IMG/VR virus record: IMGVR_UViG_3300013130_000014
Location: 1-37,392 of that record
DNA from: a virus
Reading direction: 5' to 3' (one strand)
Length of the DNA: 37,392 nucleotides
Both the position numbers and the translations under genes were made by a program. Below the pieces are notes generated by a model, which saw only the letters and a program-made list of their open reading frames with translations, did no database searches and was not told the DNA's origin. Below, piece after piece: positions 8,107 to 14,874 of this stretch. Positions within the stretch are counted from its first letter, which is position 1. Every line of letters starts with the position of its first letter.

Positions 8107-9234
8107 TTAAATTACATATATTTGACGGGGCATTGCTCTAAACCTCATTTGTTTATTCAAGTTTTCGGCAATATTAGCTTCCCTCTCCATTACTTTTTCG
8201 GGTCTCAATCTTGATAACCAACCATTCTCACCAATCAATTCCTCAAGTAACTTTGATTTTTCGTCTTTACCTTCAGTTGCTAAACTAGCGTAATCCATTG
8301 TGATTTCACTATCTGGTGTTTTTAGGTTACCTGAATATTTTCCTCTAACTCTTGATAGAGTTTCTTTACAATAAGCGGTGAACCATCTTCTTACCCATTG
8401 CTGACCTGGAACATTCAAATCCTCCCAACTCAATTCTGAGATTGGAACATCTGTTGGTAATTTGATAACATCTGGATTGTTTTTCAAACAATCGGCTCTG
8501 CTGTCAGGTTCTACATCATAGTACCAATACCAAACGGCTTTTCCTACGTATAAATTGTAATTTGACCAATTGAACTTACCACCAGGCGTGTTGTAAAGAT
8601 GAATCATCTTTTTTCCGTCAGGTAATCCTGTAATTCTGTAAGTTAAGGAACCACCTAAGATTCTGTTTAGGATATTTGCTTCTTGCATTCTTATGAGATA
8701 GTCAAAACCTGACATCATAAAGTAAGAACCTTGATATCCCATTTGGGCGTAACCTGCTTCGTTAGCACCTAATCCTATCCCACCAAATCCAAAACCACCT
8801 AAACCTCCGAGTCCGAAGGCGGTCCAAGCTTGGTTACTGAACCATAAAAGTTCATTTACCTCACGACCTGCAGGTATTTCATAATCTTGTTTGTTGGCTT
8901 CAAGAATAAAATAGTCTTTCTTGAGGACCCAAGGACCCTCTGTTTGTAGACCAACAATTTTGGAATAAGAGTAGCTGAACTGTTGTTCAAAATCCATCGT
9001 CCTTGTGATGAGAGCACGAGCAACAGACCTTTCATTCATGTTCAAATTGACCAAGTTTACCCATTGACTATCAATGAGCCATTGAAGAACATACTCCTCG
9101 TAATCTCCGAGCGATAGCTCAACCAAAGAGTCTAACATCTCGTCAGTAAGTTCAACACTTCTTAGAGGAGCACCTAATAGGTGTTTGATTCTTGTATAAA
9201 GTCGTGACCTTTCTGGTTCTGGAATTGCCGCCAT
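8107..9234 (-). CDS. Putative neck protein (gp13-like)
   Basis: The 375-residue product is probably a head-tail connector/neck component. The C-terminal part (residues about 265-345) contains QQWVRRWFTAYCKETLSRVR followed by GKYSGNL, an ITMDYASL turn and a charged E-K-L-L-E-E-L helix. This pattern matches the helical region of T4 gp13-type neck proteins ('w...ya.alckE.LG..R.Ky...i...l.g..L..e'). The N-terminal 100 residues are helical, and residues about 135-165 form a Gly-rich low-complexity stretch (GLGGLGGFGFGGIGLG) that is unusual for a neck protein. Other neck-type genes (gp14-like, gp15-like) lie at 13032-14597 on the opposite strand, consistent with a split neck cluster. A TATTTATA element on its coding strand lies just upstream. 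The assignment is moderate: residue-level homology was judged by eye. Confidence 0.5.
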   Translation of the reverse strand: MAAIPEPERSRLYTRIKHLLGAPLRSVELTDEMLDSLVELSLGDYEEYVLQWLIDSQWVNLVNLNMNERSVARALITRTMDFEQQFSYSYSKIVGLQTEGPWVLKKDYFILEANKQDYEIPAGREVNELLWFSNQAWTAFGLGGLGGFGFGGIGLGANEAGYAQMGYQGSYFMMSGFDYLIRMQEANILNRILGGSLTYRITGLPDGKKMIHLYNTPGGKFNWSNYNLYVGKAVWYWYYDVEPDSRADCLKNNPDVIKLPTDVPISELSWEDLNVPGQQWVRRWFTAYCKETLSRVRGKYSGNLKTPDSEITMDYASLATEGKDEKSKLLEELIGENGWLSRLRPEKVMEREANIAENLNKQMRFRAMPRQIYVI

Positions 9235-9238
9235 ATTC

Positions 9239-9246
9239 TATAAATA
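9239..9246 (-). promoter_or_regulatory. TATTTATA element (candidate late promoter)
   Basis: On the minus strand this reads TATATTTATA-GAAT-ATG, with the core 4 bases from the start of the gp13-like gene. It is one of two minus-strand instances; both keep the same orientation relative to their genes. Confidence 0.5.
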
Positions 9247-9252
9247 TATTCT

Positions 9253-10788
9253 TTATTCAATTTCGTGTAATAAAGCATTTTTTGGGAATATGTAACGACC
9301 GTTCAATATTTTACAATCGTTTTTGAAAATCAAAACGTGATTAGACTTGGTTTGGAAAAATATCATCCAATTCACATTATATTCTTTCACATCTGCATCT
9401 GTGAAAATTATATATGTGTCTTTAGCTGTCTTGAAATAATTGTAAGGTTTGACCTGACATGTGTGGACTCTGTCGTTTATCGTGATAGTTAAATCAACAC
9501 CTTTGATAGCATCCAATTTTTTTCCCGCACCACTAGTTTTTTCGATTGTAGCGTCACCTTCAAAATATAAATCAATTTTTTTCAATACACTGTTTTCAGA
9601 ATCCTCCCCACGTTTCCAAGTTTTCAACAAAACCTTAAGGATATTGATGAACTCAGAGTTTTCTTTCGAATAAAGTTTGTTTGCAAAATAATCCAAAGCT
9701 TTACCGAAACGAATAATTTCTTGAGGTGTTCTTTTCTTTTCATCGTAAAAATTGAAGATTTTTTCTGGTTTACCTCTTCCTTGAATTAGATTGTTAACCG
9801 CTTTTACCATTAAACAGAAAGTGTTATGGTTGGTATTAAGATTGTTCAAAACAGACCTGCCCTCAGATTCCAAATTATAAAACCCAGACATAGTATCATT
9901 CGTTTGTTCCGCCCAAGCATCACCGAAAACTTTTCTCAAAGAATTGGTAATTGCTTTGATGTATATCCTTTTCATAGTCTCATCGAACAGGATTTCTTTG
10001 TATACCGAAACATCGTCCTTTGAACAAAATTGGGCGGTGTCTTTTTCATCAATCAATTTTTTGAACTCAATTTGTTCAAGTAATTTCGTTTCAACTTTCA
10101 TTTCGAAAAGTTTAGACACAAACTCCCAATTGACTACTTTCCAAAAGTTTGATATGTACTCGTCTCTTTTGTTTTTATATTTCAAATAGTATGCGTGTTC
10201 CCATAAATCTAACCCTAAGAGAGGAAACCCACCCCCCTCAATTACGTTCATCAAAGGATTGTCTTGATTTGGGGTAGACATAATTTTAAGTTGGTTTTTT
10301 GGTGTTAGTATAAGCCACACCCAACCAGAACCAAATCTATCTTTAGCAATAGTCTCGAACTTTTTCTTGAAGTTAGTAAAGGTACCAAATTCTTTAGTTA
10401 TCTTTTCGAATAGTTCACCTTCCAATTTTTTTGGTTTAGGTGTTAGCATGTTCCAAAAAAGTGCGTGGTTAAAAGCACCACCAGCGTTATTTCTAATTGT
10501 TTTATCGTATCTGTCGATATTCTTGATAATGTTTTCTAAATCAACATCACCCTTCTTTTTCTTTGACAACGCATCGTTAAGTTTATCAACATACCCTTTG
10601 TAATGTTTGTTGTAATGGAAGTTCATTGTCTCGGGGTCAATGAATTGTTTCAGGGCTGTGTAGGAATAAGGTAATTTCTCTATTCCGATTTTTTTCATTT
10701 CTGTAATCAACAAGGACTTTTCATTTTGTATGTGTCTCTCTTGAATTTGTTTTTCAATTTGTTGAATCCTCTTTTCTGTATTCTGCAT
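9253..10788 (-). CDS. Fe/Mn superoxide dismutase fused to a PD-(D/E)XK-like domain
   Basis: Residues about 38-230 form a complete Fe/Mn superoxide dismutase, converting superoxide to O2 and H2O2. All four metal ligands are visible by alignment with E. coli SOD: His58 (in FHYNKHY), His108 (in NHALFWN), Asp194 and His198 (in DLWEHAYY). Typical blocks include GSGWVWLIL, STPNQDNPL (a Gln here is the Mn-type second-shell position) and VNWEFVSK. Normal SODs end there (about 200 residues), but this protein continues for about 280. Near the C-terminus are a GVDLTITI strand (Asp432) and CQVKPYNYF (Gln445-x-Lys447), spaced like a PD-(D/E)XK nuclease core with a Q-x-K variant. The first 35 residues are a Gln/Glu/Lys-rich helix, perhaps coiled coil. 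The gene has a TATTTATA element upstream, hinting at late expression. The SOD call is very secure; the nuclease call is tentative. Confidence 0.88.
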   Translation of the reverse strand: MQNTEKRIQQIEKQIQERHIQNEKSLLITEMKKIGIEKLPYSYTALKQFIDPETMNFHYNKHYKGYVDKLNDALSKKKKGDVDLENIIKNIDRYDKTIRNNAGGAFNHALFWNMLTPKPKKLEGELFEKITKEFGTFTNFKKKFETIAKDRFGSGWVWLILTPKNQLKIMSTPNQDNPLMNVIEGGGFPLLGLDLWEHAYYLKYKNKRDEYISNFWKVVNWEFVSKLFEMKVETKLLEQIEFKKLIDEKDTAQFCSKDDVSVYKEILFDETMKRIYIKAITNSLRKVFGDAWAEQTNDTMSGFYNLESEGRSVLNNLNTNHNTFCLMVKAVNNLIQGRGKPEKIFNFYDEKKRTPQEIIRFGKALDYFANKLYSKENSEFINILKVLLKTWKRGEDSENSVLKKIDLYFEGDATIEKTSGAGKKLDAIKGVDLTITINDRVHTCQVKPYNYFKTAKDTYIIFTDADVKEYNVNWMIFFQTKSNHVLIFKNDCKILNGRYIFPKNALLHEIE

Positions 10789-10794
10789 ATTTGT

Positions 10795-10820
10795 GAGTTA
10801 TTCGTTATTATAAATAACTC
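10795..10820. repeat. 8-bp inverted repeat around a TATTTATA element
   Basis: GAGTTATT (10795-10802) and AATAACTC (10813-10820) are exact reverse complements separated by 10 bases. The repeat lies between the SNF2 helicase stop and the SOD-fusion start and overlaps the minus-strand TATTTATA core. It may be a weak terminator for the helicase, or an operator. Confidence 0.5.
10809..10816 (-). promoter_or_regulatory. TATTTATA element upstream of the SOD fusion
   Basis: Read on the minus strand as GTTATTTATAATAA, about 20 bases before the ATG at 10788. It separates the SOD-fusion gene from the upstream SET/SNF2 genes, which have a sigma70-like promoter instead. Confidence 0.45.
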
Positions 10821-10829
10821 AATATTTTG

Positions 10830-12587
10830 TTATTTCCTCAGCTCGTTTATTCTTTTTAATATTTCTTCTGCAGCATCTGAGGAATCTACATGGTCACCTA
10901 ATACAGTTGAAATGTTTTTTTTCTTATCATTCACAATTGCGTAGATGATTCCTTCAATTGTGTTTTCAAAAATGGGATAATATACTAAAACGTTATTTTT
11001 TTGTCCGTATCTGTAAGCTCTGTCTTCGGCTTGACTCATGTCACCAGGAACAAATGATAAATCGTTAATAATCACAGCTTCGGCTGCGGTGAGGGTTAAT
11101 CCGACACCAGCGGCTTTTATATTACCAACAAAGACTCTTATCTTATCGTTGTCTTGGAATGAATCAACACTTAGTTGTCTTTCCCCTTTGGATAGAGAAC
11201 CATCAACTTTGACTGCGGTCTTACCGAAATGTTCACAGATTTTGTTTAATGATTCGGTGAAATTACAGAATATGATTATTTTTTTTCCTTGTTCTATGAT
11301 GTTTTCGGCAAGTTCAATTGTTTGGTCGATTTTCTCATTAGCAATAATTTGGCGAACCTTTGTGAGTTTTGTAAATTGTACTGTCAATGATTTTGATTCT
11401 TCTGGTTTTTTATCTAACCAATTATAGTATTCACCCATTACTTCCTCATAGTCCTTTGATTTGAGTCTTAGATATATTGGGGTAATTATTTTTTCAGGTA
11501 AATCCAATACGTCTTCTTTCAATCTCCTTAATGTCAGTCCTGAAGTACGGTCTCTGAGTTCCTCTAAGTTTGAGGCACCCATAACATTCCAAACTTTTCT
11601 CACACCTACCTTGAATTGATATCCACTACAATATCTTATTACATAAGCCATCCAATTTTTGGCAACAGGCGAATCAACCAAACTCAATAAATTGAAATAG
11701 TCGATAGGTCTTGATGTCATGGGTGTTCCCGTTAGTAACCAAAGTCTGTCAACTTTTTTTACTAAGTCATTTATTAATTTCGTTCTTTGCGCTTGAGCGT
11801 TTTTAATATAGTGTGCTTCGTCAATAACCACCAAATCAAAACCGGCTCTAAGAATCTGTGAATCATCTTTCTTTTTCGAGTCATGGAAGTTTTTTAATAT
11901 ATCATAATTTATTATAACAAAGTCGTGTTCTGTACTAAAACTTTTACCTTCCGAAATATACACTGACCTATCGGTATAGTTTTCAATTTCTCTTTTCCAA
12001 TTTATTTTTAAAGTTGCAGGACAAATGATTAAAACTTTTTTTGCTCCTGTCTCCAAAGCGGCTATAATTGTTGAGGTGGTTTTTCCCAACCCCATATCAT
12101 CCGCCAAAATGAACTTTTTGTTTTCAACTAATTTTTGTATAGATTCTTTCTGATGATTAAGTGGTGGTCTATTGGAATATTTGTCATAATTAATTACCAC
12201 ATTTTTCACAGTGTTGTCTTTTATCACTGACGCCTTAGGTAACCAAAAATCGTAGAGTTCTTCTGTTTCCCAAACCCTTCCCCAAATATGAAACGCTTTA
12301 TCTTTTTCTGCCAATATTTTTTCTACCCAAACTTTTTTGGGTATTTCGGTGTATAATTTATCATCCGCTAATTTTTGTGCAAAGTATGAATCGAGTATTA
12401 CCCACTTTCTTGCGACTTTGGGGTTTTGGTCGTGATTGTCAATTATGTATTGAGACTGAGCTCTTGTTGGGTAAAACCTTTTGTTCGTTTGAAACTTCCT
12501 TTTTAAGGACAAGATGTAGTTGTTGGCGCCATCGTAGGTTTCCAAATGTGTTATTGCTCTTGACTCTAATGAAAGATTACTACTCAT
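10830..12587 (-). CDS. SNF2-family (SMARCAL1-like) helicase/translocase
   Basis: This 585-residue SF2 ATPase has all core motifs. Motif I is ADDMGLGKT (about residues 162-170), then Ia LIICPATLKINW, motif II DEAH (about 255), motif III LLTGTPM (about 287), a helicase-C motif IIIFCNFTESL, motif V GVGLTLTAA and motif VI QAEDRAYRYGQ (about 518-528). The arrangement, with a short 130-residue N-terminal region and the RAYRYGQ ending, is that of SNF2 annealing helicases of the SMARCAL1/ZRANB3 type. It probably remodels forks or anneals strands during phage replication, filling the UvsW-type niche of T4, although UvsW itself is a different SF2 branch. Its ATG overlaps the SET-gene stop by one base (TAATG), so the two are translationally coupled. 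Confidence 0.93.
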   Translation of the reverse strand: MSSNLSLESRAITHLETYDGANNYILSLKRKFQTNKRFYPTRAQSQYIIDNHDQNPKVARKWVILDSYFAQKLADDKLYTEIPKKVWVEKILAEKDKAFHIWGRVWETEELYDFWLPKASVIKDNTVKNVVINYDKYSNRPPLNHQKESIQKLVENKKFILADDMGLGKTTSTIIAALETGAKKVLIICPATLKINWKREIENYTDRSVYISEGKSFSTEHDFVIINYDILKNFHDSKKKDDSQILRAGFDLVVIDEAHYIKNAQAQRTKLINDLVKKVDRLWLLTGTPMTSRPIDYFNLLSLVDSPVAKNWMAYVIRYCSGYQFKVGVRKVWNVMGASNLEELRDRTSGLTLRRLKEDVLDLPEKIITPIYLRLKSKDYEEVMGEYYNWLDKKPEESKSLTVQFTKLTKVRQIIANEKIDQTIELAENIIEQGKKIIIFCNFTESLNKICEHFGKTAVKVDGSLSKGERQLSVDSFQDNDKIRVFVGNIKAAGVGLTLTAAEAVIINDLSFVPGDMSQAEDRAYRYGQKNNVLVYYPIFENTIEGIIYAIVNDKKKNISTVLGDHVDSSDAAEEILKRINELRK

Positions 12588-12982
12588 TAAATTATTTTAG
12601 TGTCAGACCTTCCGTCATTCCAGTAGTCATCACCTCCGTACCAGACAAATATTTCTTCATCGGGTAAGATTTCATTCAAGGCATAAAACTCAAATGCGTC
12701 TAATTCGTGGTTCGACCTCCAGCTTGCATTTGGCTTATTGCTATGGTTATAGAAACTTGAAAACCCGAGACCAACGACTTGTTTGTCCCAATTGCTATTT
12801 CCTTGTGGCCAGTTAAATCTGTGATTTATTAAAGTGGCACTTGAAATTCCTTTGGGTATTTCAAGGTCTAAGTAAGGACATATTTCAAAAACCTCGTTTA
12901 TGAATATTTTTTCTGAAGCAAATACTCCTTTTCCGTGAATTGGACTTTTTGCTAGGTAAATTTTCTTTGGGGGTCGTATCAT
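12587..12982 (-). CDS. SET-domain protein (putative lysine methyltransferase)
   Basis: This 131-residue protein is almost entirely a SET domain. The N-terminal IHGKGVFASEKI matches the family's 'GrGvfA.r.I' opening. SSFYNHSNKPNASW (about residues 74-87) is the SAM-binding, knot-forming 'NHS..PNa' motif, and FYALNEILPDEEIFVWYG (about 98-115) ends in the conserved Tyr-Gly of 'GeEl...YG'. SET proteins transfer methyl from SAM to a lysine side chain; the protein substrate here is unknown. A post-SET Cys cluster is absent, as in other short bacterial and viral SET proteins. It is the first gene of the operon with the SNF2 helicase, and a TTGATA-N17-TATTAT promoter lies directly upstream. Phage SET proteins are uncommon. 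Host proteins or the phage's own replication proteins are possible targets. Confidence 0.85.
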   Translation of the reverse strand: MIRPPKKIYLAKSPIHGKGVFASEKIFINEVFEICPYLDLEIPKGISSATLINHRFNWPQGNSNWDKQVVGLGFSSFYNHSNKPNASWRSNHELDAFEFYALNEILPDEEIFVWYGGDDYWNDGRSDTKII

Positions 12983-12999
12983 AAGTTTTTTTATTACTA

Positions 13000-13028
13000 A
13001 TAATAATAAATCTAAAAGTATTTATCAA
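13000..13028 (-). promoter_or_regulatory. Sigma70-like promoter for SET + SNF2 operon
   Basis: On the minus strand TTGATA (13028-13023) and TATTAT (13005-13000) are separated by exactly 17 bases, each 5/6 to consensus. The predicted start would give a leader of about 10-15 bases before the ATG at 12982. The -35 overlaps the divergent TATTTAT element of the gene at 13032, so the two promoters could exclude each other. Confidence 0.55.
13019..13025 (+). promoter_or_regulatory. TATTTAT element (candidate late promoter)
   Basis: Context AAAAGTATTTATCAATAT, core 6 bases before the ATG at 13032. The same TATTTATCAAT context recurs before the sheath gene (14834). Confidence 0.5.
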
Positions 13029-13031
13029 TAT

Positions 13032-13544
13032 ATGGATAAATTAGTTCCTATAACTCGACTTGGTAAATTCTTTGGTGGAGAGGATTATGCTCTCGATATT
13101 GATATGGGCGAGGAGTGGTTGATTGGTGACATGAACTTCACGGTTATTCTTTATAGAATCGATAGATATAAAACTAAAACTGATGATGTTTATGGTGAGG
13201 TATTGGAAGATGGTATTCAGTTTTTAGCTCCTGTGGAGTTAAAAGGATATGTTCAAGTTTCCACTCCGACAAACAAGTTTATTGGTACTTCTAAAATTGA
13301 ACAACAAGAACCTGGTAATATGAGGTTCTCAATTTATCAAAAAACTCTTGAGGATTTGGGTGTTGAGATTTTCATGGGGGACTATATCGGATATTATGAA
13401 ACTGAAGATAGAGTAAGATATTACGTTGTTGCAGATGATGGATACGTAAGGTCAGATAATAAACACACTTATGGTGGATACAAACCATTCTACAGGACGG
13501 TTTTGGCCACTTACGTGAGTGAAAATGAGTTCAGAGGAATATAA
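13032..13544 (+). CDS. Putative neck / head-completion protein (gp14-like)
   Basis: This 170-residue protein has no strong motif. It is beta-rich and contains the block GDYIGYYETEDRVRYYVVADDG (about residues 115-136) followed by a short aromatic segment YGGYKPFYRTVLA. T4 gp14 contains a comparable 'GD.I.f......feI..v....PFyq.g' block, as do other head-closure barrels that describe the connector opening. It precedes the gp15-like tail terminator with a 12-base gap and is separated from the sheath only by that gene and a small regulator, as neck genes are in T4-type genomes. A TATTTAT element lies 6 bases before the start. The role rests on position and a weak resemblance, so treat it as a neck candidate only. 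Confidence 0.5.
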   Translation: MDKLVPITRLGKFFGGEDYALDIDMGEEWLIGDMNFTVILYRIDRYKTKTDDVYGEVLEDGIQFLAPVELKGYVQVSTPTNKFIGTSKIEQQEPGNMRFSIYQKTLEDLGVEIFMGDYIGYYETEDRVRYYVVADDGYVRSDNKHTYGGYKPFYRTVLATYVSENEFRGI

Positions 13545-13556
13545 AAACTATTATAA

Positions 13557-14597
13557 ATGCCATTTCCTAAACAAATAAAACCAACTCTTCCTTTAGTGCC
13601 GAAAAAAACTTTATCTGCACGAAGGGAGCAACTTTTGGAATACATCAAAAAAGATGGAACTTACTTACCTAAATCCGTTCTTCATGCAGATTTAGATAAA
13701 GGTATGTTGGATTTTGTTAAAGAAGAATTACAAGTTGTCACTGCAGGAAAAATCGTTCCGATGGTTGATATAATTTTGACAACACAGAATTGGAGTCAGT
13801 ATGTTGAAACCGCACAATTTGTTAATTTTGATTTTAATGCGGAACCACCATACATAACAGTTGTAAGACAACCTGAGGTAAAGTATGGTACAAATCCTGC
13901 ATTAATTTATAACATACCGAATAGAAAACAATTTTACTATGCTTCGGTTCCGACTTGGAATGGTAATGTACAAGGGATGGATATATATACTATTCCCCAA
14001 CCTGTTCCTGTTGATATCACATATAATGTTAAAATAGTTTGTAATAGGATGAGAGAGTTGAATCAGTTCAACAAAGTTGTGATGCAAAAATTTGCTTCTC
14101 GTCAGGCATATACTTTTATCAAGGGCCAATACGTTCCAATAATTTCAACAAATATCTCCGAAGAAGGTCAAATGAATATTGATTCAAGAAAATACTATGT
14201 TCAAAATTATGATTTTCTGATGATGGGATATCTGATAGATGAAGAAGAGTTTGAAATCAAACCCGCGGTTGCAAGAACAAGTTTGGTTTTCGAGATGGAC
14301 ACCTCGACAAGGATGAAAAAAGCTGAAAAATGGCCAAAGAATCCTGATGAATTTTTATCTAACTTTTTGTATGTCGTTGGTAATAATATTTTGGAAGAGT
14401 ATATTGATTTTACTGCTAATATGAATTGGGCTAATTCAACAAACGTTCAATCTTATGATGTATTCATCAACGGTTATTATTTTGGTACGAATGTTAATAG
14501 AATTGAAATAACCACAAACGATTTGTTGAGGATTGTGGTTGTGAAAAATGATAATACGAAAGAAGCTTCGATACAGTTCGACAACACTTTAGTTTAA
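13557..14597 (+). CDS. Tail terminator / sheath stabiliser (gp15-like)
   Basis: This 346-residue product probably caps the tail tube and stabilises the sheath, joining tail to neck. The central part (about residues 150-245) has the pattern of gp15-type tail terminators: a strand PVPVDITYNVKIVCNRMREL, a helix NQFNKVVMQKFASRQAY, then a strand preceding PI-I-S-T and a Y-D-F-L-M-M-G-Y-L-I-D-E-E-E-F segment. This recalls the 'P..i.yel.i.ak...d..qi.eqil..F.p' fold. T4 gp15 is 272 residues; extra length here lies at the N-terminus and in a C-terminal domain of about 80 residues (YDVFINGYYFGTNVNRIEI). It follows the gp14-like gene and lies directly upstream of the sheath, matching the T4 order 13-14-15-18-19. 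Its stop overlaps the stop of the convergent RHH gene. Confidence 0.6.
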   Translation: MPFPKQIKPTLPLVPKKTLSARREQLLEYIKKDGTYLPKSVLHADLDKGMLDFVKEELQVVTAGKIVPMVDIILTTQNWSQYVETAQFVNFDFNAEPPYITVVRQPEVKYGTNPALIYNIPNRKQFYYASVPTWNGNVQGMDIYTIPQPVPVDITYNVKIVCNRMRELNQFNKVVMQKFASRQAYTFIKGQYVPIISTNISEEGQMNIDSRKYYVQNYDFLMMGYLIDEEEFEIKPAVARTSLVFEMDTSTRMKKAEKWPKNPDEFLSNFLYVVGNNILEEYIDFTANMNWANSTNVQSYDVFINGYYFGTNVNRIEITTNDLLRIVVVKNDNTKEASIQFDNTLV

Positions 14598-14755
14598 TCT
14601 TCCCCGTACAAGTCTTTCTTTTCTTTACACTTCTCAAGTATAATTTGTTCCAAGAACTTATATATTTTTAGACCTCTTTTGTCACAATACTTTTTTAAGG
14701 TTTCGTGTACTGCAGGGTCAATTTTTATATTCTTTATTTCCTTCTTTATTTTCAT
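14594..14755 (-). CDS. Ribbon-helix-helix DNA-binding protein (53 aa)
   Basis: A short minus-strand gene with ATG at 14755 and TAA at 14596-14594. The product is very basic and reads as a minimal ribbon-helix-helix protein. A short strand KNIKIDPAVHE (residues 8-18) is followed by helix A (TLKKYCDKRG) and helix B (KIYKFLEQIILEKC), the 'k.k.d..vh..lk.yC.k.G.ki..f.e..i' pattern of Arc/CopG/MetJ-type repressors. These proteins dimerise, insert the paired strands into the major groove and usually bind palindromes, often autoregulating. A perfect palindrome AGAATTAATTCT lies 15-26 bases upstream of its start. It points away from the sheath gene and could control its own expression or the adjacent late genes. 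Too short for typical ORF cut-offs. Confidence 0.75.
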   Translation of the reverse strand: MKIKKEIKNIKIDPAVHETLKKYCDKRGLKIYKFLEQIILEKCKEKKDLYGED

Positions 14756-14769
14756 GGTAGAAAAAAGGT

Positions 14770-14781
14770 AGAATTAATTCT
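14770..14781. promoter_or_regulatory. Perfect 12-bp palindrome, candidate RHH operator
   Basis: AGAATTAATTCT is exactly self-complementary and lies 15-26 bases upstream of the ribbon-helix-helix gene. RHH repressors typically bind such sites. It also sits in the sheath gene's upstream region, 94 bases before its start. Confidence 0.4.
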
Positions 14782-14833
14782 CACCGTTTACAAATAGATA
14801 TCCAAAAGTCAAGTTTTTTCATCTTGATATGAA

Positions 14834-14840
14834 TATTTAT
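14834..14840 (+). promoter_or_regulatory. TATTTAT element upstream of the sheath gene
   Basis: Context GAATATTTATCAATAAAA, core 34 bases before the ATG at 14875. Distance and context resemble the tube gene's element (19018), also about 34 bases upstream. Confidence 0.5.
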
Positions 14841-14874
14841 CAATAAAATAAATCTGCAATAGAATAATTTAATA

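Noticed and set aside
10367-10603. Plus-strand open frames opposite the SOD fusion gene
   Set aside because: Phe/Leu/Ser-rich antisense readings of a gene with intact catalytic motifs; no independent support.
14790-14812. TTGACT on the minus strand as the -35 of an RHH-gene promoter
   Set aside because: No -10 hexamer with more than three matches at 16-18 bases; left unassigned.
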